NCBI GenBank assembly: GCA_009379725.1
Contig: WHTF01000019.1
Coordinates: forward strand, 1 to 40,789
DNA length: 40,789 bases
Direction of reading: 5' to 3'
DNA from: Deltaproteobacteria bacterium
Lineage (GTDB): Bacteria > Desulfobacterota > Binatia > UBA9968
How positions within the stretch are numbered: position 1 is the first letter of the stretch; each line of letters starts with the position of its first letter. The notes under the pieces are model-generated. The model was not told where the DNA came from, searched no databases, and worked only from the letters and a program-made list of their open reading frames with translations. This document shows, piece by piece, positions 18,840 to 26,512 of the stretch. The position numbers were made by a program, and so were the translations under genes.

Positions 18840-19580
18840 CTATGCCTCGGGCAATAACCCGTTTTGTTGCAAATTCGGCAACAGCTCATCGTCGCCATGA
18901 ATCAGCAGATTGGGCTTGGCCGCCGCTAACGTCTCTTCATCGTTGTAGGAATATCCATTGGAGAGAGCGATAGTGACGACCTCCAGTTGGGTTCCCGCGA
19001 CTTTGCAACCGTCGACATTGTTTCCCGCGCGGATGTAGGACGCGGTACCGGTGAGGAGAAGAATTCTCAGGCTGGGCAGTTTATGTTGTCTGAATAAATA
19101 GTACAGACCTTGTTCTTTGGCATAGTAGGTCTCATCGCGGTCGACGATTTCCGAGAAGTATTTGCCAATACCGAAAGTCTCCATCGCGTGATGTTGATAA
19201 CGCCGTCCGCCGGTTGTCAGTAACACATTGCGCAGCCCGGCCGCTTGGGTCTTTTTCAACGACTCCTCGATCCCTGGAACGAAGTTCGGCGATTTGGTAT
19301 CGAAACCGTGTTTGCGGGCAATCTCCAGCGCCTGAGTGCGAATTGCCAGCCGTTTTTTTTCATCGAAAACGACGTTGGGATTGGTCTTGTACTCCTCGGC
19401 ATAAACCAACGGGATCAGGAAGAGATCGAAAGGCCCGTCGGCGATCTTTCGCAGCCGCTCGAACGGCAACGGATGCATTCCGTATCTTGGCAATATCTCT
19501 GTGGTGATCGTCAGAACTCGCTGGATGTCGGTCTCAACGGTATCGGACATCGTCCTAACCAGGAAAGTCGCGGTCGCCAT
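18840..19580 (-). CDS. HAD-fold protein lacking the catalytic aspartates
   Basis: From the ATG at 19580, behind GGAGGAATTCC, the protein has 246 residues. The second half follows the haloacid dehalogenase pattern: PGIEESLKKTQAAGLRNVLLTTGG as motif II, a lysine in YYAKEQGLYY as motif III, and an end IALSNGYSYNDEETLAAAKP then LLIHGDDELLPNL as in phosphoglycolate phosphatases. Where motif I should read D-x-D-x-T, the sequence reads TFLVRTMSDTVET. Where motif IV should read GDxxxD, it has LLTGTASYIRAG. It is therefore probably a non-catalytic relative, although the reading frame is intact. It heads the run leading to the amidohydrolase. Confidence 0.7.
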   Translation of the reverse strand: MATATFLVRTMSDTVETDIQRVLTITTEILPRYGMHPLPFERLRKIADGPFDLFLIPLVYAEEYKTNPNVVFDEKKRLAIRTQALEIARKHGFDTKSPNFVPGIEESLKKTQAAGLRNVLLTTGGRRYQHHAMETFGIGKYFSEIVDRDETYYAKEQGLYYLFRQHKLPSLRILLLTGTASYIRAGNNVDGCKVAGTQLEVVTIALSNGYSYNDEETLAAAKPNLLIHGDDELLPNLQQNGLLPEA

Positions 19581-19639
19581 TGGAATTCCTCCAGACTCAT
19601 CGATACTATTCGAACGCACCCAGCGTGGCAAGGACTCCT

Positions 19640-19765
19640 GCCGTGATACCGTTGAAGAACGGTATCCAGGTTCGGTTTAGAATCGGATGGATTCGTATCA
19701 CAGTATGAGACAAGCCCCGCATCACGTTTGGCAAACGTTTTACCGGAATGACAATCCTCCGGCAC
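19640..19765. repeat. Cluster of small palindromes, possible degenerate dispersed repeat
   Basis: Three perfect inverted repeats lie close together: GATACCGTT/AACGGTATC at 19645-19666 with a GAAG loop, ACGTTTG/CAAACGT at 19724-19738, and CCGGA/TCCGG at 19743-19762. The wording resembles the CATTCC/GGAATG palindromic repeats common between genes in Deltaproteobacteria, but altered. No gene is seen here. Confidence 0.4.
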
Positions 19766-19790
19766 GATCACGATTCACGCTCACTTTGTT

Positions 19791-20072
19791 CTAGTCCTGA
19801 GCTTCTTCAAACGGCAGCCGGTGTTTTCGTTCGGCATTGCACTTTTGGCAACTGGGCACGATATTACCCTTGGTGGATTTGCCGCCGCGAATGATCGGCA
19901 CGAGGTGATCCATCGTCAGATCCGCCGGCGGAAATTTGCCGCCGCAGTGATGACAGGAGCCGGCGGCGCGCTTGCGCTTCCACCAAGAGCCGGCACGCAA
20001 CTCCCGCGCCCTGCGGCGCTCGCGGCGAATCTCTTCTTCGCTAACAATGACTAAAAACGATATCGGTTCCAT
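19791..20072 (-). CDS. HNH endonuclease family protein
   Basis: The protein is a compact HNH nuclease of 93 residues from the ATG at 20072, or 98 from a TTG at 20087. A basic N-terminal helix precedes the zinc-binding CHHCGG. LTMDHLVPIIRGG carries the catalytic histidine, GNIVPSC the asparagine, and CQKCN the second cysteine pair. Many such small HNH proteins are non-specific nickases or belong to mobile elements or defence, but this one has no partner gene of that sort. It is close to the small membrane protein gene upstream. Confidence 0.85.
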   Translation of the reverse strand: MEPISFLVIVSEEEIRRERRRARELRAGSWWKRKRAAGSCHHCGGKFPPADLTMDHLVPIIRGGKSTKGNIVPSCQKCNAERKHRLPFEEAQD

Positions 20073-20092
20073 GGCGCGAGAACTCAATTAGC

Positions 20093-20278
20093 CTACAATT
20101 TCTTGATACTCATGAAATAGATGCCAAAGCCGAGGGCGACAAAAAAATAGCAGATACCTTGCAGCAATGCCCAGCCATCAGCGGATTCCAGATATCGGCT
20201 GAATTGCCAAAATGAAAACCCGAAGAAAAAAACAACCGAGGTGGCAATGAGGATCCGATGCGCAGTGATCAATCTCAT
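20093..20278 (-). CDS. Small two-helix membrane protein, function unknown
   Basis: The 61-residue product has two clear hydrophobic segments (about 8-26, ILIATSVVFFFGFSFWQF, and 38-56, LLQGICYFFVALGFGIYF) and a basic C-terminus, SIKKL. I do not recognise the family. It is tightly followed by the HNH gene (20 bases to the ATG, or 5 to the TTG), suggesting a shared transcript. No strong Shine-Dalgarno is seen. Size and membrane topology argue for a real gene. Confidence 0.6.
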   Translation of the reverse strand: MRLITAHRILIATSVVFFFGFSFWQFSRYLESADGWALLQGICYFFVALGFGIYFMSIKKL

Positions 20279-20397
20279 GGACTATTGAAACATCAACTGC
20301 CGGAGAAGTGCAAGAAAGACAAACCCTCATTGCGAGTCGAATGTTTCGCGGTATAAAATCGCGCGCAAAACGAAGCCGTCCTGAAAGGAGAAACAAG

Positions 20398-20778
20398 ATG
20401 AGTCGAGAAACAGTCCAAACCGACAAAGCCCCTAAAGCTATCGGGCCCTACGCACAGGCGATCAAAGCAAACGGTCTTGTCTACACCGCCGGGCAGATCG
20501 CCATCGAGCCGGAAACGGGCAATTTGGTCGAGGCCGGGATCAACGCGCAAACGCGCCAAGTCTTTGCAAATCTCGGGGCGGTGTTGGAAGCAGCCGGAAC
20601 GTCGTTCGATCAAGTCGTCAAGGCAACTGTATTCTTGCGTCACATGTCGGATTTTGCCGCCATGAACGATGTTTACGCCGAATATCTCGGCAACGCCAAG
20701 CCGGCCCGTTCAACCATTGCCGCCGCTGAATTACCACGCGGAGCCCTGGTCGAGATCGATCTGGTTGCGCTGGCTTAA
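20398..20778 (+). CDS. ridA: RidA family reactive enamine/imine deaminase
   Basis: The 126-residue protein hydrolyses reactive 2-aminoacrylate-type enamines and imines that PLP enzymes release, protecting them from damage. It has KAIGPYAQAIKANGLVYTAGQIA near the start and the family signature ARSTIAAAELPRGALVEIDLVAL with the substrate-binding arginine. The ATG at 20398 follows AAAGGAG at ideal spacing; the frame open back to 20308 is not supported. It stands alone on the plus strand between two minus-strand operons. Confidence 0.96.
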   Translation: MSRETVQTDKAPKAIGPYAQAIKANGLVYTAGQIAIEPETGNLVEAGINAQTRQVFANLGAVLEAAGTSFDQVVKATVFLRHMSDFAAMNDVYAEYLGNAKPARSTIAAAELPRGALVEIDLVALA

Positions 20779-20792
20779 TGCGAGAAGCTCGA

Positions 20793-21356
20793 CTAAGTAC
20801 CGGAGACCATCCGTACCAGCGTCTGCAGCACCAGTTTGGCGGCGCCGCTGATCGTCGCGGGGAACGTTGGGCTAATCTCTTCCATACCAGCAGGGTAAGC
20901 GAACATTCCCTGAGTGCCCGTCACGACCCAGGATTTTGAATCCATTTTCGGTAATTCTCCCGCGGCCGGGCCGGCGCCCATCTTTTCGCTTCGCACTCGT
21001 TTCTGGTGCTTCTTGTACTGCGTGAACTGCCCGCGGTTAAGCCAGATGGCATCGCATTTCAAACAACGCTGCAACTGAATATCGGCTCCGAGAGAGGGAT
21101 CTTTTACGGTCGATAGCCGCGCCGTACAGCGCGAGCAATAAAGTGTTTTCTTCGCTAAAGGCAGGGGTGCACAAAGCAATTCCTGATCGGCCTGCTCCAG
21201 GCGCGCGGCTTCATCCGGTTGGATCGGAAAGAGCTCCCACTTGTCGCACCAGATACCGCCGCATTGAGCGCACTGATCCAACTCGATGAGCGAGCCCGGA
21301 TTGGCCCGCGCCGTGACCGGATTCATCGGCACTTCGCACTGAGGACAACGGACCAC
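20793..21356 (-). CDS. Zinc-ribbon (zf-TFIIB type) protein
   Basis: The 187-residue protein has two zf-TFIIB-like ribbons. The first spans CPQCEVPM to CAQCGGIWCDKWEL (about residues 4-42). The second spans YCSRC to CLKCDAIWLNRGQF (about 73-111). The C-terminal third is not recognisable but contains a weakly hydrophobic stretch. Such proteins often accompany membrane proteases and LemA genes but have no defined biochemical role. It starts six bases after the HtpX-like gene and is the last gene of that operon. Confidence 0.8.
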   Translation of the reverse strand: MVRCPQCEVPMNPVTARANPGSLIELDQCAQCGGIWCDKWELFPIQPDEAARLEQADQELLCAPLPLAKKTLYCSRCTARLSTVKDPSLGADIQLQRCLKCDAIWLNRGQFTQYKKHQKRVRSEKMGAGPAAGELPKMDSKSWVVTGTQGMFAYPAGMEEISPTFPATISGAAKLVLQTLVRMVSGT

Positions 21357-21362
21357 GTTTGT

Positions 21363-22379
21363 TTAGCCGGCTCCTTGAACGTTAATTTCTGCGACTTTTA
21401 ACCGCTCGGCCTGTCCCGGCAAGCCAGCCATTTGATACAGCAGCATGATGCGCCGGTTGATCGGCGGATGGCTGCTCAACAGATCGGCGAGCCTGCCGTC
21501 GCGGTCGTCGATCCGGCGACGCAGTGGATTGGAGAAAAAAAGATGCGCGGTACCGCGCGTCGCTTTTTGAAACGGCAACGCGGCATCGCGTATTTTCTCC
21601 AAGGCCTTGGCCAGACTTAACGGATTGCGCGTAAACTCTACAGCGGTAGCGTCGGCCAGATACTCCCGTTGCCGGGACACAGCCATCGCCAGCATGCGCG
21701 AAATCAACGGCGAGATAACGATCAACAACAGCGCCGGAATAGCCAGCAGCGCATGGCTGCTGCCTGCGCGCCGGACCGGTCGCGAACCGAGAATGGAGCG
21801 CTGGGCCCAATCGGACAGCAGAACCACGCCGCCCAAAAGAATACTGATCAACATCATGACCAACGTGTCGTTGTTCCGGATGTGGGCCATTTCATGAGCC
21901 ACCACGCCTTGGGTCTCCTCGCGGCCGAGCAAGGTCAACAGTCCTGTAGTGACGCAGATCGCCGCTGCTTTTTCATCCTGGCCGGTAGCAAAGGCGTTAG
22001 GCGCCGGATCGTAAGTGACATAAACCTTTGGCATTCGGCAACCCGATGCCAGCGCCATTTCGGTCACAATATTGTGCAGTTCGCGGTGCTCGGGGATTTC
22101 GATGTCGAGGTTCTCGGCGGCTACCGACGCCAGGATGAGTTTACTGCCTTGAGTATATGCCGTGAACGTCACTCCTGCCGAAAAAGCCAGAGCCACGAGT
22201 GTCGCTATCGGAACCGGCGGACCGTGGATGGTAAAGGCATCGAAGTAAATGTAATCGACGGACAGCCCGAGGAGACAAAAAAACAGCAGAAAGCACAACA
22301 CAATGACGGCGCTGATCCAGCCGTTGCGGACTTGGCGTTGGGCAAAGTCCTGGGAAACGATCGAAGAAATGGTCACCAT
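21363..22379 (-). CDS. htpX: HtpX-like M48 family membrane metalloprotease
   Basis: The 338-residue protein has two N-terminal membrane segments (about 22-45 and 58-80). The zinc protease motif HEMAH is at 162-166 with the third ligand glutamate in REYLADATAVEF, and further hydrophobic helices lie between them. HtpX degrades misfolded membrane proteins, with its active site facing the cytoplasm. PAPNAFATG is the usual substrate-cleft strand. It follows lemA by 36 bases; the LemA-HtpX pairing is found widely and suggests joint membrane quality control. Confidence 0.93.
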   Translation of the reverse strand: MVTISSIVSQDFAQRQVRNGWISAVIVLCFLLFFCLLGLSVDYIYFDAFTIHGPPVPIATLVALAFSAGVTFTAYTQGSKLILASVAAENLDIEIPEHRELHNIVTEMALASGCRMPKVYVTYDPAPNAFATGQDEKAAAICVTTGLLTLLGREETQGVVAHEMAHIRNNDTLVMMLISILLGGVVLLSDWAQRSILGSRPVRRAGSSHALLAIPALLLIVISPLISRMLAMAVSRQREYLADATAVEFTRNPLSLAKALEKIRDAALPFQKATRGTAHLFFSNPLRRRIDDRDGRLADLLSSHPPINRRIMLLYQMAGLPGQAERLKVAEINVQGAG

Positions 22380-22415
22380 GCGGCTAGTGTGGTGTCCCGG
22401 AGTGCGGCCCTCGGC

Positions 22416-22973
22416 TCATGACGGCAATTTGAGACTTACGCGCGGCGGCGTTTTCTCGCTTTCCGGCACCGAAAAAAATTCGCTCGGTTCGAACCGGAAG
22501 AACCCGGCGATCATGTTGGACGGAAACACTTCCTGTTTCATGTTATAGCGCATGACCAGATCGTTGTAGTATTGCCGGGCAAAAGCGATTTGATTCTCGG
22601 TGGTCGTTAACTCTTCCTGAAGGCGGAGAACGTTCTGATTCGCTTTCAGCTCCGGATAGTTTTCCATCAGCGCGAAGATCTGTCCCAGCGACTGGGTCAA
22701 GGCGCTTTGGGCTTCGGCATTTTCTTTAACGCCGGTGGAGGCCATGGCTCTGCTGCGCGCTTCGATGACCTTTTGCAAAGTATCTTGTTCGTGTTGCATG
22801 TAGCCTTTGACGGTTTCAACCAGATTGGGAATCAAGTCGTAACGCCGCTTGAGCTGCACATCGATCTGCTTCCACGCGTTCTCGATCTGATGCCGCAGCG
22901 CCACCAGTCCGTTGTAGGTCCAGATCAGCCAGATCACGATCAGGAAAAGAACCGCCCAAAAGAGCCACATCAT
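22416..22973 (-). CDS. lemA: LemA family protein
   Basis: The 185-residue protein begins with one membrane helix (about 2-20). The helical LemA domain follows: GLVALRHQIENAWKQIDVQLKRRYDLIPNLVETVKGY is split here as AWKQIDVQLKRRYDLIPNLV and HEQDTLQKVIEARS, with YPELKANQNVLRLQEELTTTE and RQYYNDLVMRYN after it. No lipoprotein cysteine is present, unlike the LemA at 10268. Its ATG overlaps the stop of the upstream oxidase gene (ATGA, 22970-22973). Confidence 0.94.
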   Translation of the reverse strand: MMWLFWAVLFLIVIWLIWTYNGLVALRHQIENAWKQIDVQLKRRYDLIPNLVETVKGYMQHEQDTLQKVIEARSRAMASTGVKENAEAQSALTQSLGQIFALMENYPELKANQNVLRLQEELTTTENQIAFARQYYNDLVMRYNMKQEVFPSNMIAGFFRFEPSEFFSVPESEKTPPRVSLKLPS

Positions 22974-23998
22974 AGATTTCGTCCCCCTCCCAGCTCATCC
23001 CGAATCAAGATCGATTGGGTCACGTCGCCGATGCAGGCAACTCCCGTCATCGAAAGAACCCGCTGCATCTCTTCGTTCAGAATGGCGAAAACACGCTTCA
23101 CGCCGCGAGCGCCAAACGCGCCGACACCCCAGGCCACAGGACGCCCCACCAGCACGGCTTTGGCGCCGAGCGCGATAGCCTTGACAATGTCGCCACCGCT
23201 GCGAATGCCGCTGTCGAGCAGCACCGGCACCTTGGCGCCGACGGCGGCAACCACTTCAGGCAAAACTTCCAATGCAGCGCGGTTGAAATCCAAAATTCTG
23301 CCGCCATGATTCGATACCACCAGTGCATCGGCGCCGGCGTTGACGGCGATGTGGGCGTCCTCCGCGCTCATGATGCCCTTGACGACCACCGGCAGCGAAA
23401 CCTGCTGTTTCAGCCACTCGATGTCCTTCGGCGACGATTTGTGTCCTTTCCTCGGCTTGCCGTCTTTGGTCGACAACGGCACTTCATCGCCGATCTTGAC
23501 CGGCCGCACCGTGTCCATCGTGATACCGGCGGCGGCAAATCCCAGATCTTGCGACAGCTTGGCGTATTGAGCAACTTCTTCTCTGCCGCGGTTCATGTAG
23601 GCCATGAACACCAGCGGCGACTTGGACGCAGCGCGCCAATCGCGGGGACCAAACTTGGCGGCCTGGCTGACAAACATCATCGCCCCCACCCGATCCGTGC
23701 CCTCGGCGACCTCGCGTTCCGCATCCTTGCCGATGAGGCTGAAACTACCCACCGGCGCGGTAATTGCCGGGATCGGCAGCTTGTGTCCGAATAGCTCGAT
23801 AGTGATATCGGGGTCGCTGATCTCGTGAAATATCCTTTGCCGGAACATATACTGGCGGAACGCTCGGGGATTGCGGTGAAATGTCGCTTTGGTTTCCGCA
23901 GCGCCGTTGAAGTGATGCCAAGCCTCGGCGGGAATCGTACGCTTGGCGATCTCACGAAGATCGCGCAGCCCCATCTGTTCCAATGGCTTTTCAGTCAT
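22970..23998 (-). CDS. FMN-dependent alpha-hydroxy-acid oxidase/dehydrogenase
   Basis: The protein has 342 residues from the ATG at 23998, which AAGGAAC precedes. It is a TIM-barrel flavoenzyme of the lactate/glycolate/mandelate oxidase family. Key positions are PAITAPVGSFSL for the flavin, the catalytic histidine in VVSNHGGRILD, and the FMN-phosphate-binding LLDSGIRSGGDIVKA and GAKAVLVGRP. These enzymes oxidise a 2-hydroxy acid to the 2-oxo acid. Which acid, and whether oxygen or the respiratory chain takes the electrons, cannot be read from sequence. It lies five bases after the VOC gene, so the two may act on one substrate. Confidence 0.9.
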   Translation of the reverse strand: MTEKPLEQMGLRDLREIAKRTIPAEAWHHFNGAAETKATFHRNPRAFRQYMFRQRIFHEISDPDITIELFGHKLPIPAITAPVGSFSLIGKDAEREVAEGTDRVGAMMFVSQAAKFGPRDWRAASKSPLVFMAYMNRGREEVAQYAKLSQDLGFAAAGITMDTVRPVKIGDEVPLSTKDGKPRKGHKSSPKDIEWLKQQVSLPVVVKGIMSAEDAHIAVNAGADALVVSNHGGRILDFNRAALEVLPEVVAAVGAKVPVLLDSGIRSGGDIVKAIALGAKAVLVGRPVAWGVGAFGARGVKRVFAILNEEMQRVLSMTGVACIGDVTQSILIRDELGGGRNL

Positions 23999-24003
23999 GT
24001 TCC

Positions 24004-24876
24004 TTAGTTCCGCGATGCGATTTCCCAACAGTTGGTGCCGGGGTCTCTAAAACAAAATGAAGCCGAGCCGTTGTTTTCCTGCACCGGCCAGAGTTCGGTA
24101 ATTCCAAGCTCCTGGCCGCGCGCGCTGAACTCCTGATAGGCCTCATTGACCGCCGCCTTGGCGTCCACCGTTAGCGTGTTGCGGAAGTTTGGCGAAAAAA
24201 CTTTTGGATTCTCGCGCAGGGCGCAGACGATGTAAGTCTGCGCGCTCGGATGCTTCACGTAAATCACGTGACCGCTGAACCGGTGCACTTCCAGATTCAA
24301 TACGCTGGTGTAAAAATTCTTGCTGACTTCCATATCTCCAGACACCAACGTGCCGTGAGTGAAAGCCTGCGGCACGTAGCCGCGGCCCGGAAATTTTTCC
24401 TCGGGGTAGATCTCTTCCCAGTGAGGCTTTTTCACGCCGCCGAATTTCTGCGCCGCCACCTCCTTGCGGGCAAAATCCTCGTAGCACTCGATCTCCCAGC
24501 CGTTGGTGCCCGGTTCGACGAAGTAGCAGGAGTACGACCCGTGGCTCCAGGTCGGCTTACCGATGGCGCCGAGCTTGTATTCTTTCTTGTGCGCCGTGAG
24601 ATAGGCGTACGCCCTGTCGACTTCCTCGGTGGTTTGAACGCGAACGCCCCAGTGATTGTGCATCGGCTTGGCCGGCGCCTCGGCGCCTGCTTGATGCAGC
24701 ACCAGTACCCAGGGAGAATTAGGATGCTTGAGTATCGCCTCGCCGGGTTCCTCTGAAATCGTTTCGAACGCCAAAAGATCCGTCATTACCGCCATGGATT
24801 CTTTTAGGTCGCGGCATTCCATATGAGTCGCGGCAAGCGCGACAGGCTTGATCATGACCTCTGTCCCCCCGTTCAT
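24004..24876 (-). CDS. VOC superfamily protein, extradiol dioxygenase/glyoxalase-like
   Basis: The protein has about 290 residues and two vicinal-oxygen-chelate modules. The first runs from ATHMECRDLKESMAVMTDLL to FVEPGTNGWEIECYE, the second from FTHGTLVSGDMEVSKNFYTSVL to FRDPGTNCWEIASRN. Histidines at module starts and glutamates at the WEI ends are the usual metal ligands. The reaction may be ring cleavage, isomerisation or lyase chemistry. I take the ATG at 24876 (AAAGGT upstream); the ATG at 24855 is equally possible and the frame is open to 24897. It is the first gene of the operon that runs down to 20793. Confidence 0.85.
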   Translation of the reverse strand: MNGGTEVMIKPVALAATHMECRDLKESMAVMTDLLAFETISEEPGEAILKHPNSPWVLVLHQAGAEAPAKPMHNHWGVRVQTTEEVDRAYAYLTAHKKEYKLGAIGKPTWSHGSYSCYFVEPGTNGWEIECYEDFARKEVAAQKFGGVKKPHWEEIYPEEKFPGRGYVPQAFTHGTLVSGDMEVSKNFYTSVLNLEVHRFSGHVIYVKHPSAQTYIVCALRENPKVFSPNFRNTLTVDAKAAVNEAYQEFSARGQELGITELWPVQENNGSASFCFRDPGTNCWEIASRN

Positions 24877-24926
24877 TCGACCTTTCAGTTCCGGCAAAGC
24901 GATGCTAACCGAACCGGCTCTGTGAA

Positions 24927-24955
24927 AATTTACAGCGGTGGCATCGGGGTGTCAA
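24927..24955 (-). promoter_or_regulatory. Sigma-70 promoter of the VOC-oxidase-lemA-htpX operon
   Basis: On the minus strand a perfect TTGACA (24950-24955) is followed after 17 bases by TAAATT (24927-24932). The inverted repeat CGGGGTGTCA (24945-24954) and TGGCACCCCG (24996-25005) overlaps the -35 box, and a smaller AATCA/TGATT repeat lies at 24959-24972. One or both could be regulator sites. Confidence 0.6.
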
Positions 24956-25153
24956 ACTAATCATGAGTGATTGAATTTGAACTTCGAAGTAGCTATGGCA
25001 CCCCGTTTCACCCAATGTTGTAATTTTCCCGACTACTTGCAATAACCGAGAGTAATCAGCTTAGGAATGTAATGAGATGCCTATCGGCAACGATCTCTAA
25101 AAACTTAAATGCCGAGGATACCCGGTAAGCGCCGGATTTACGAGGAGTATTTC

Positions 25154-25222
25154 ATGGCAGGTAGTTTGGTGATCGATGCCGACTCCCACGTCGCAGAGAC
25201 CGAAGCCCGTGGACAAAAGTAA
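25154..25222 (+). pseudogene. 22-codon stub of an amidohydrolase gene
   Basis: An ATG behind a good GAGGAG site opens a frame reading MAGSLVIDADSHVAETEARG and two more residues, then TAA. VIDADSHVAE is the typical N-terminus of amidohydrolase-2 (TIM-barrel) enzymes, where D-x-H starts the metal site. Those proteins run to about 300-400 residues, so all but the first 20 are missing. The next gene, a ferredoxin, starts 21 bases later. A deletion that left the translation start is the simplest reading. Confidence 0.6.
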
Positions 25223-25243
25223 ACTAAAACCCTGGGAGGTTCG

Positions 25244-25462
25244 ATGAAAATCACCGTCGACAGAACCAAGTGTGAAGGTTACGCAAAGTGCGTTCAGGCC
25301 GCCCCGAAAGTTTTCCAGCTCGACGCTAAAATGATCGCCGAAGTCATCAATCCTAAAGGCGACAGCGATGAAAAAATCACTCTCGCCGCCAGGATCTGCC
25401 CGACTAAAGCGATTTCACTGGAAGAAGAAGGAACCGGTAAAAAACTTTTCCCGACGGAATGA
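25244..25462 (+). CDS. [3Fe-4S]-type ferredoxin
   Basis: The 72-residue protein has C-E-G-Y-A-K-C at residues 10-16 and a third cysteine in ICPTKAI. The cysteine that would complete a [4Fe-4S] site is replaced, as in the single-cluster ferredoxins that feed electrons to cytochromes P450 and Rieske oxygenases. It has a strong GGGAGG ribosome site. No oxygenase is next to it; an amidohydrolase stub precedes it, suggesting that its original operon has been lost or moved. Confidence 0.92.
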   Translation: MKITVDRTKCEGYAKCVQAAPKVFQLDAKMIAEVINPKGDSDEKITLAARICPTKAISLEEEGTGKKLFPTE

Positions 25463-25475
25463 GCGGGCCAGTTAA

Positions 25476-25491
25476 TCCAGCAAAGGCTGGA
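25476..25491 (+). terminator. Possible terminator after the ferredoxin gene
   Basis: TCCAGC and GCTGGA pair around AAAG, 14 bases after the ferredoxin stop, followed by AGGATTTTA. The stem is short and the T-run poor, so termination would be weak. Confidence 0.35.
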
Positions 25492-25516
25492 AGGATTTTA
25501 AAGTTGCCCCAAACGC

Positions 25517-25568
25517 AAATCCCCCTTTCGTCCCCTTTTTTCTAAAGGGAAGAAAAAAATCAACTGGC
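25517..25568. repeat. Copy 1 of a C/T-rich palindromic repeat with tail
   Basis: From 25517 the sequence reads AAATCCCCCTTTCGTCCCC, then a T-run and TAAAGGGAAG. The tail AAAAATCAACTGGC ends at 25568. The same pieces appear at 27242-27327, where the palindrome part is in the opposite direction. It resembles the CCCTCC/GGAGGG intergenic repeats of Deltaproteobacteria. Confidence 0.5.
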
Positions 25569-25651
25569 GTGCTGGGCTTCATAGCTCAAAACGATTGCCT
25601 CGACGCGGCGTTTTGCTGTACAGGGAAAAAACAGGATGTTAAAAGTTGGCG

Positions 25652-26458
25652 ATGGATCCGTCTCTGCAATTCCTATGGCTTATCCCGTTAGGTTTTTTTG
25701 CCGGCGCCTATGGGACGCTCATCGGTGCCGGCGGCGGGTTCGTGTTGGCGCCCGCGCTGCTTCTTCTCTATCCGGGCGACGCGCCTGAAACCATTACCAG
25801 CATATCTCTCGCAGTGGTCTTTTTTAACGCGCTCTCCGGGACGTTGGCCTACGCAAATTCAAAACGTATCGATTACAGGTCGGGAATGACCTTCGCCGCG
25901 GCTACCATGCCCGGCGCCGTTCTCGGAGCACTAGCGACCACTGCCATGAGCCGGGCACGGTTCGATTTGTTATTCGGCTGTTTGTTGATTTTGGTTGCAC
26001 TTTTTCTTGCCGTCAGCCCTGGGAAAAAAACCGCGGCCAGGATCGCGCAAGCCAATACCAGGACACCGGCCATTTTAGGCCTTAGTAAAGCCAAGTTGAT
26101 TTTGGGCGTCGTTTTGAGCACCGGCTTTGGATTTATATCGAGCTTTTTGGGTATTGGCGGCGGCTTTCTGTACGTCCCCGCCCTCGTCTACTTGCTGGAA
26201 TTTCCCGTCCACATCGCCACCGCAACCTCGCTGTTCGTGTTGACGCTCACCGCCTTGACCGGAAGCGCCACGCATGTCGCCGCGGGTCTTTTTCACCACG
26301 GCATTCGCCGAGCCATCTGGCTGTCGATCGGCGCGATCCTCGGCGCACAGCTCGGCGCCAAACTGTCACAACGCATCCACGGCGATTGGATTATTCGCAG
26401 CCTCGCTATTGCGCTGGGATTGGCGGGTCTCAGACTGTGTGTTTCGTCGTTGTGGTGA
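25652..26458 (+). CDS. TauE/SafE family membrane transporter (anion exporter)
   Basis: The 268-residue protein has about eight hydrophobic helices in two related halves. Each half starts with the family's glycine-rich motif: GTLIGAGGGFVLAPALLLL near residue 25 and SSFLGIGGGFLYVPALVYLL near 165. Family members export sulfite, sulfoacetate or related organic anions, or are only known as DUF81. The ATG at 25652 is two codons into the open frame, which also allows a TTG start at 25646. It stands alone between repeat copies, with no sulfur gene nearby, so the substrate is open. Confidence 0.88.
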   Translation: MDPSLQFLWLIPLGFFAGAYGTLIGAGGGFVLAPALLLLYPGDAPETITSISLAVVFFNALSGTLAYANSKRIDYRSGMTFAAATMPGAVLGALATTAMSRARFDLLFGCLLILVALFLAVSPGKKTAARIAQANTRTPAILGLSKAKLILGVVLSTGFGFISSFLGIGGGFLYVPALVYLLEFPVHIATATSLFVLTLTALTGSATHVAAGLFHHGIRRAIWLSIGAILGAQLGAKLSQRIHGDWIIRSLAIALGLAGLRLCVSSLW

Positions 26459-26512
26459 AGCATAAACGCAAAGCTCAGCCGTCGCTGTTACGCCATCGGT
26501 CTGAAGCGTGGA

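Noticed and set aside
19511-19771. An 86-residue minus-strand ORF
   Set aside because: It overlaps the start of the HAD-like gene in another frame and crosses the palindrome cluster; composition and lack of a ribosome site argue against it.
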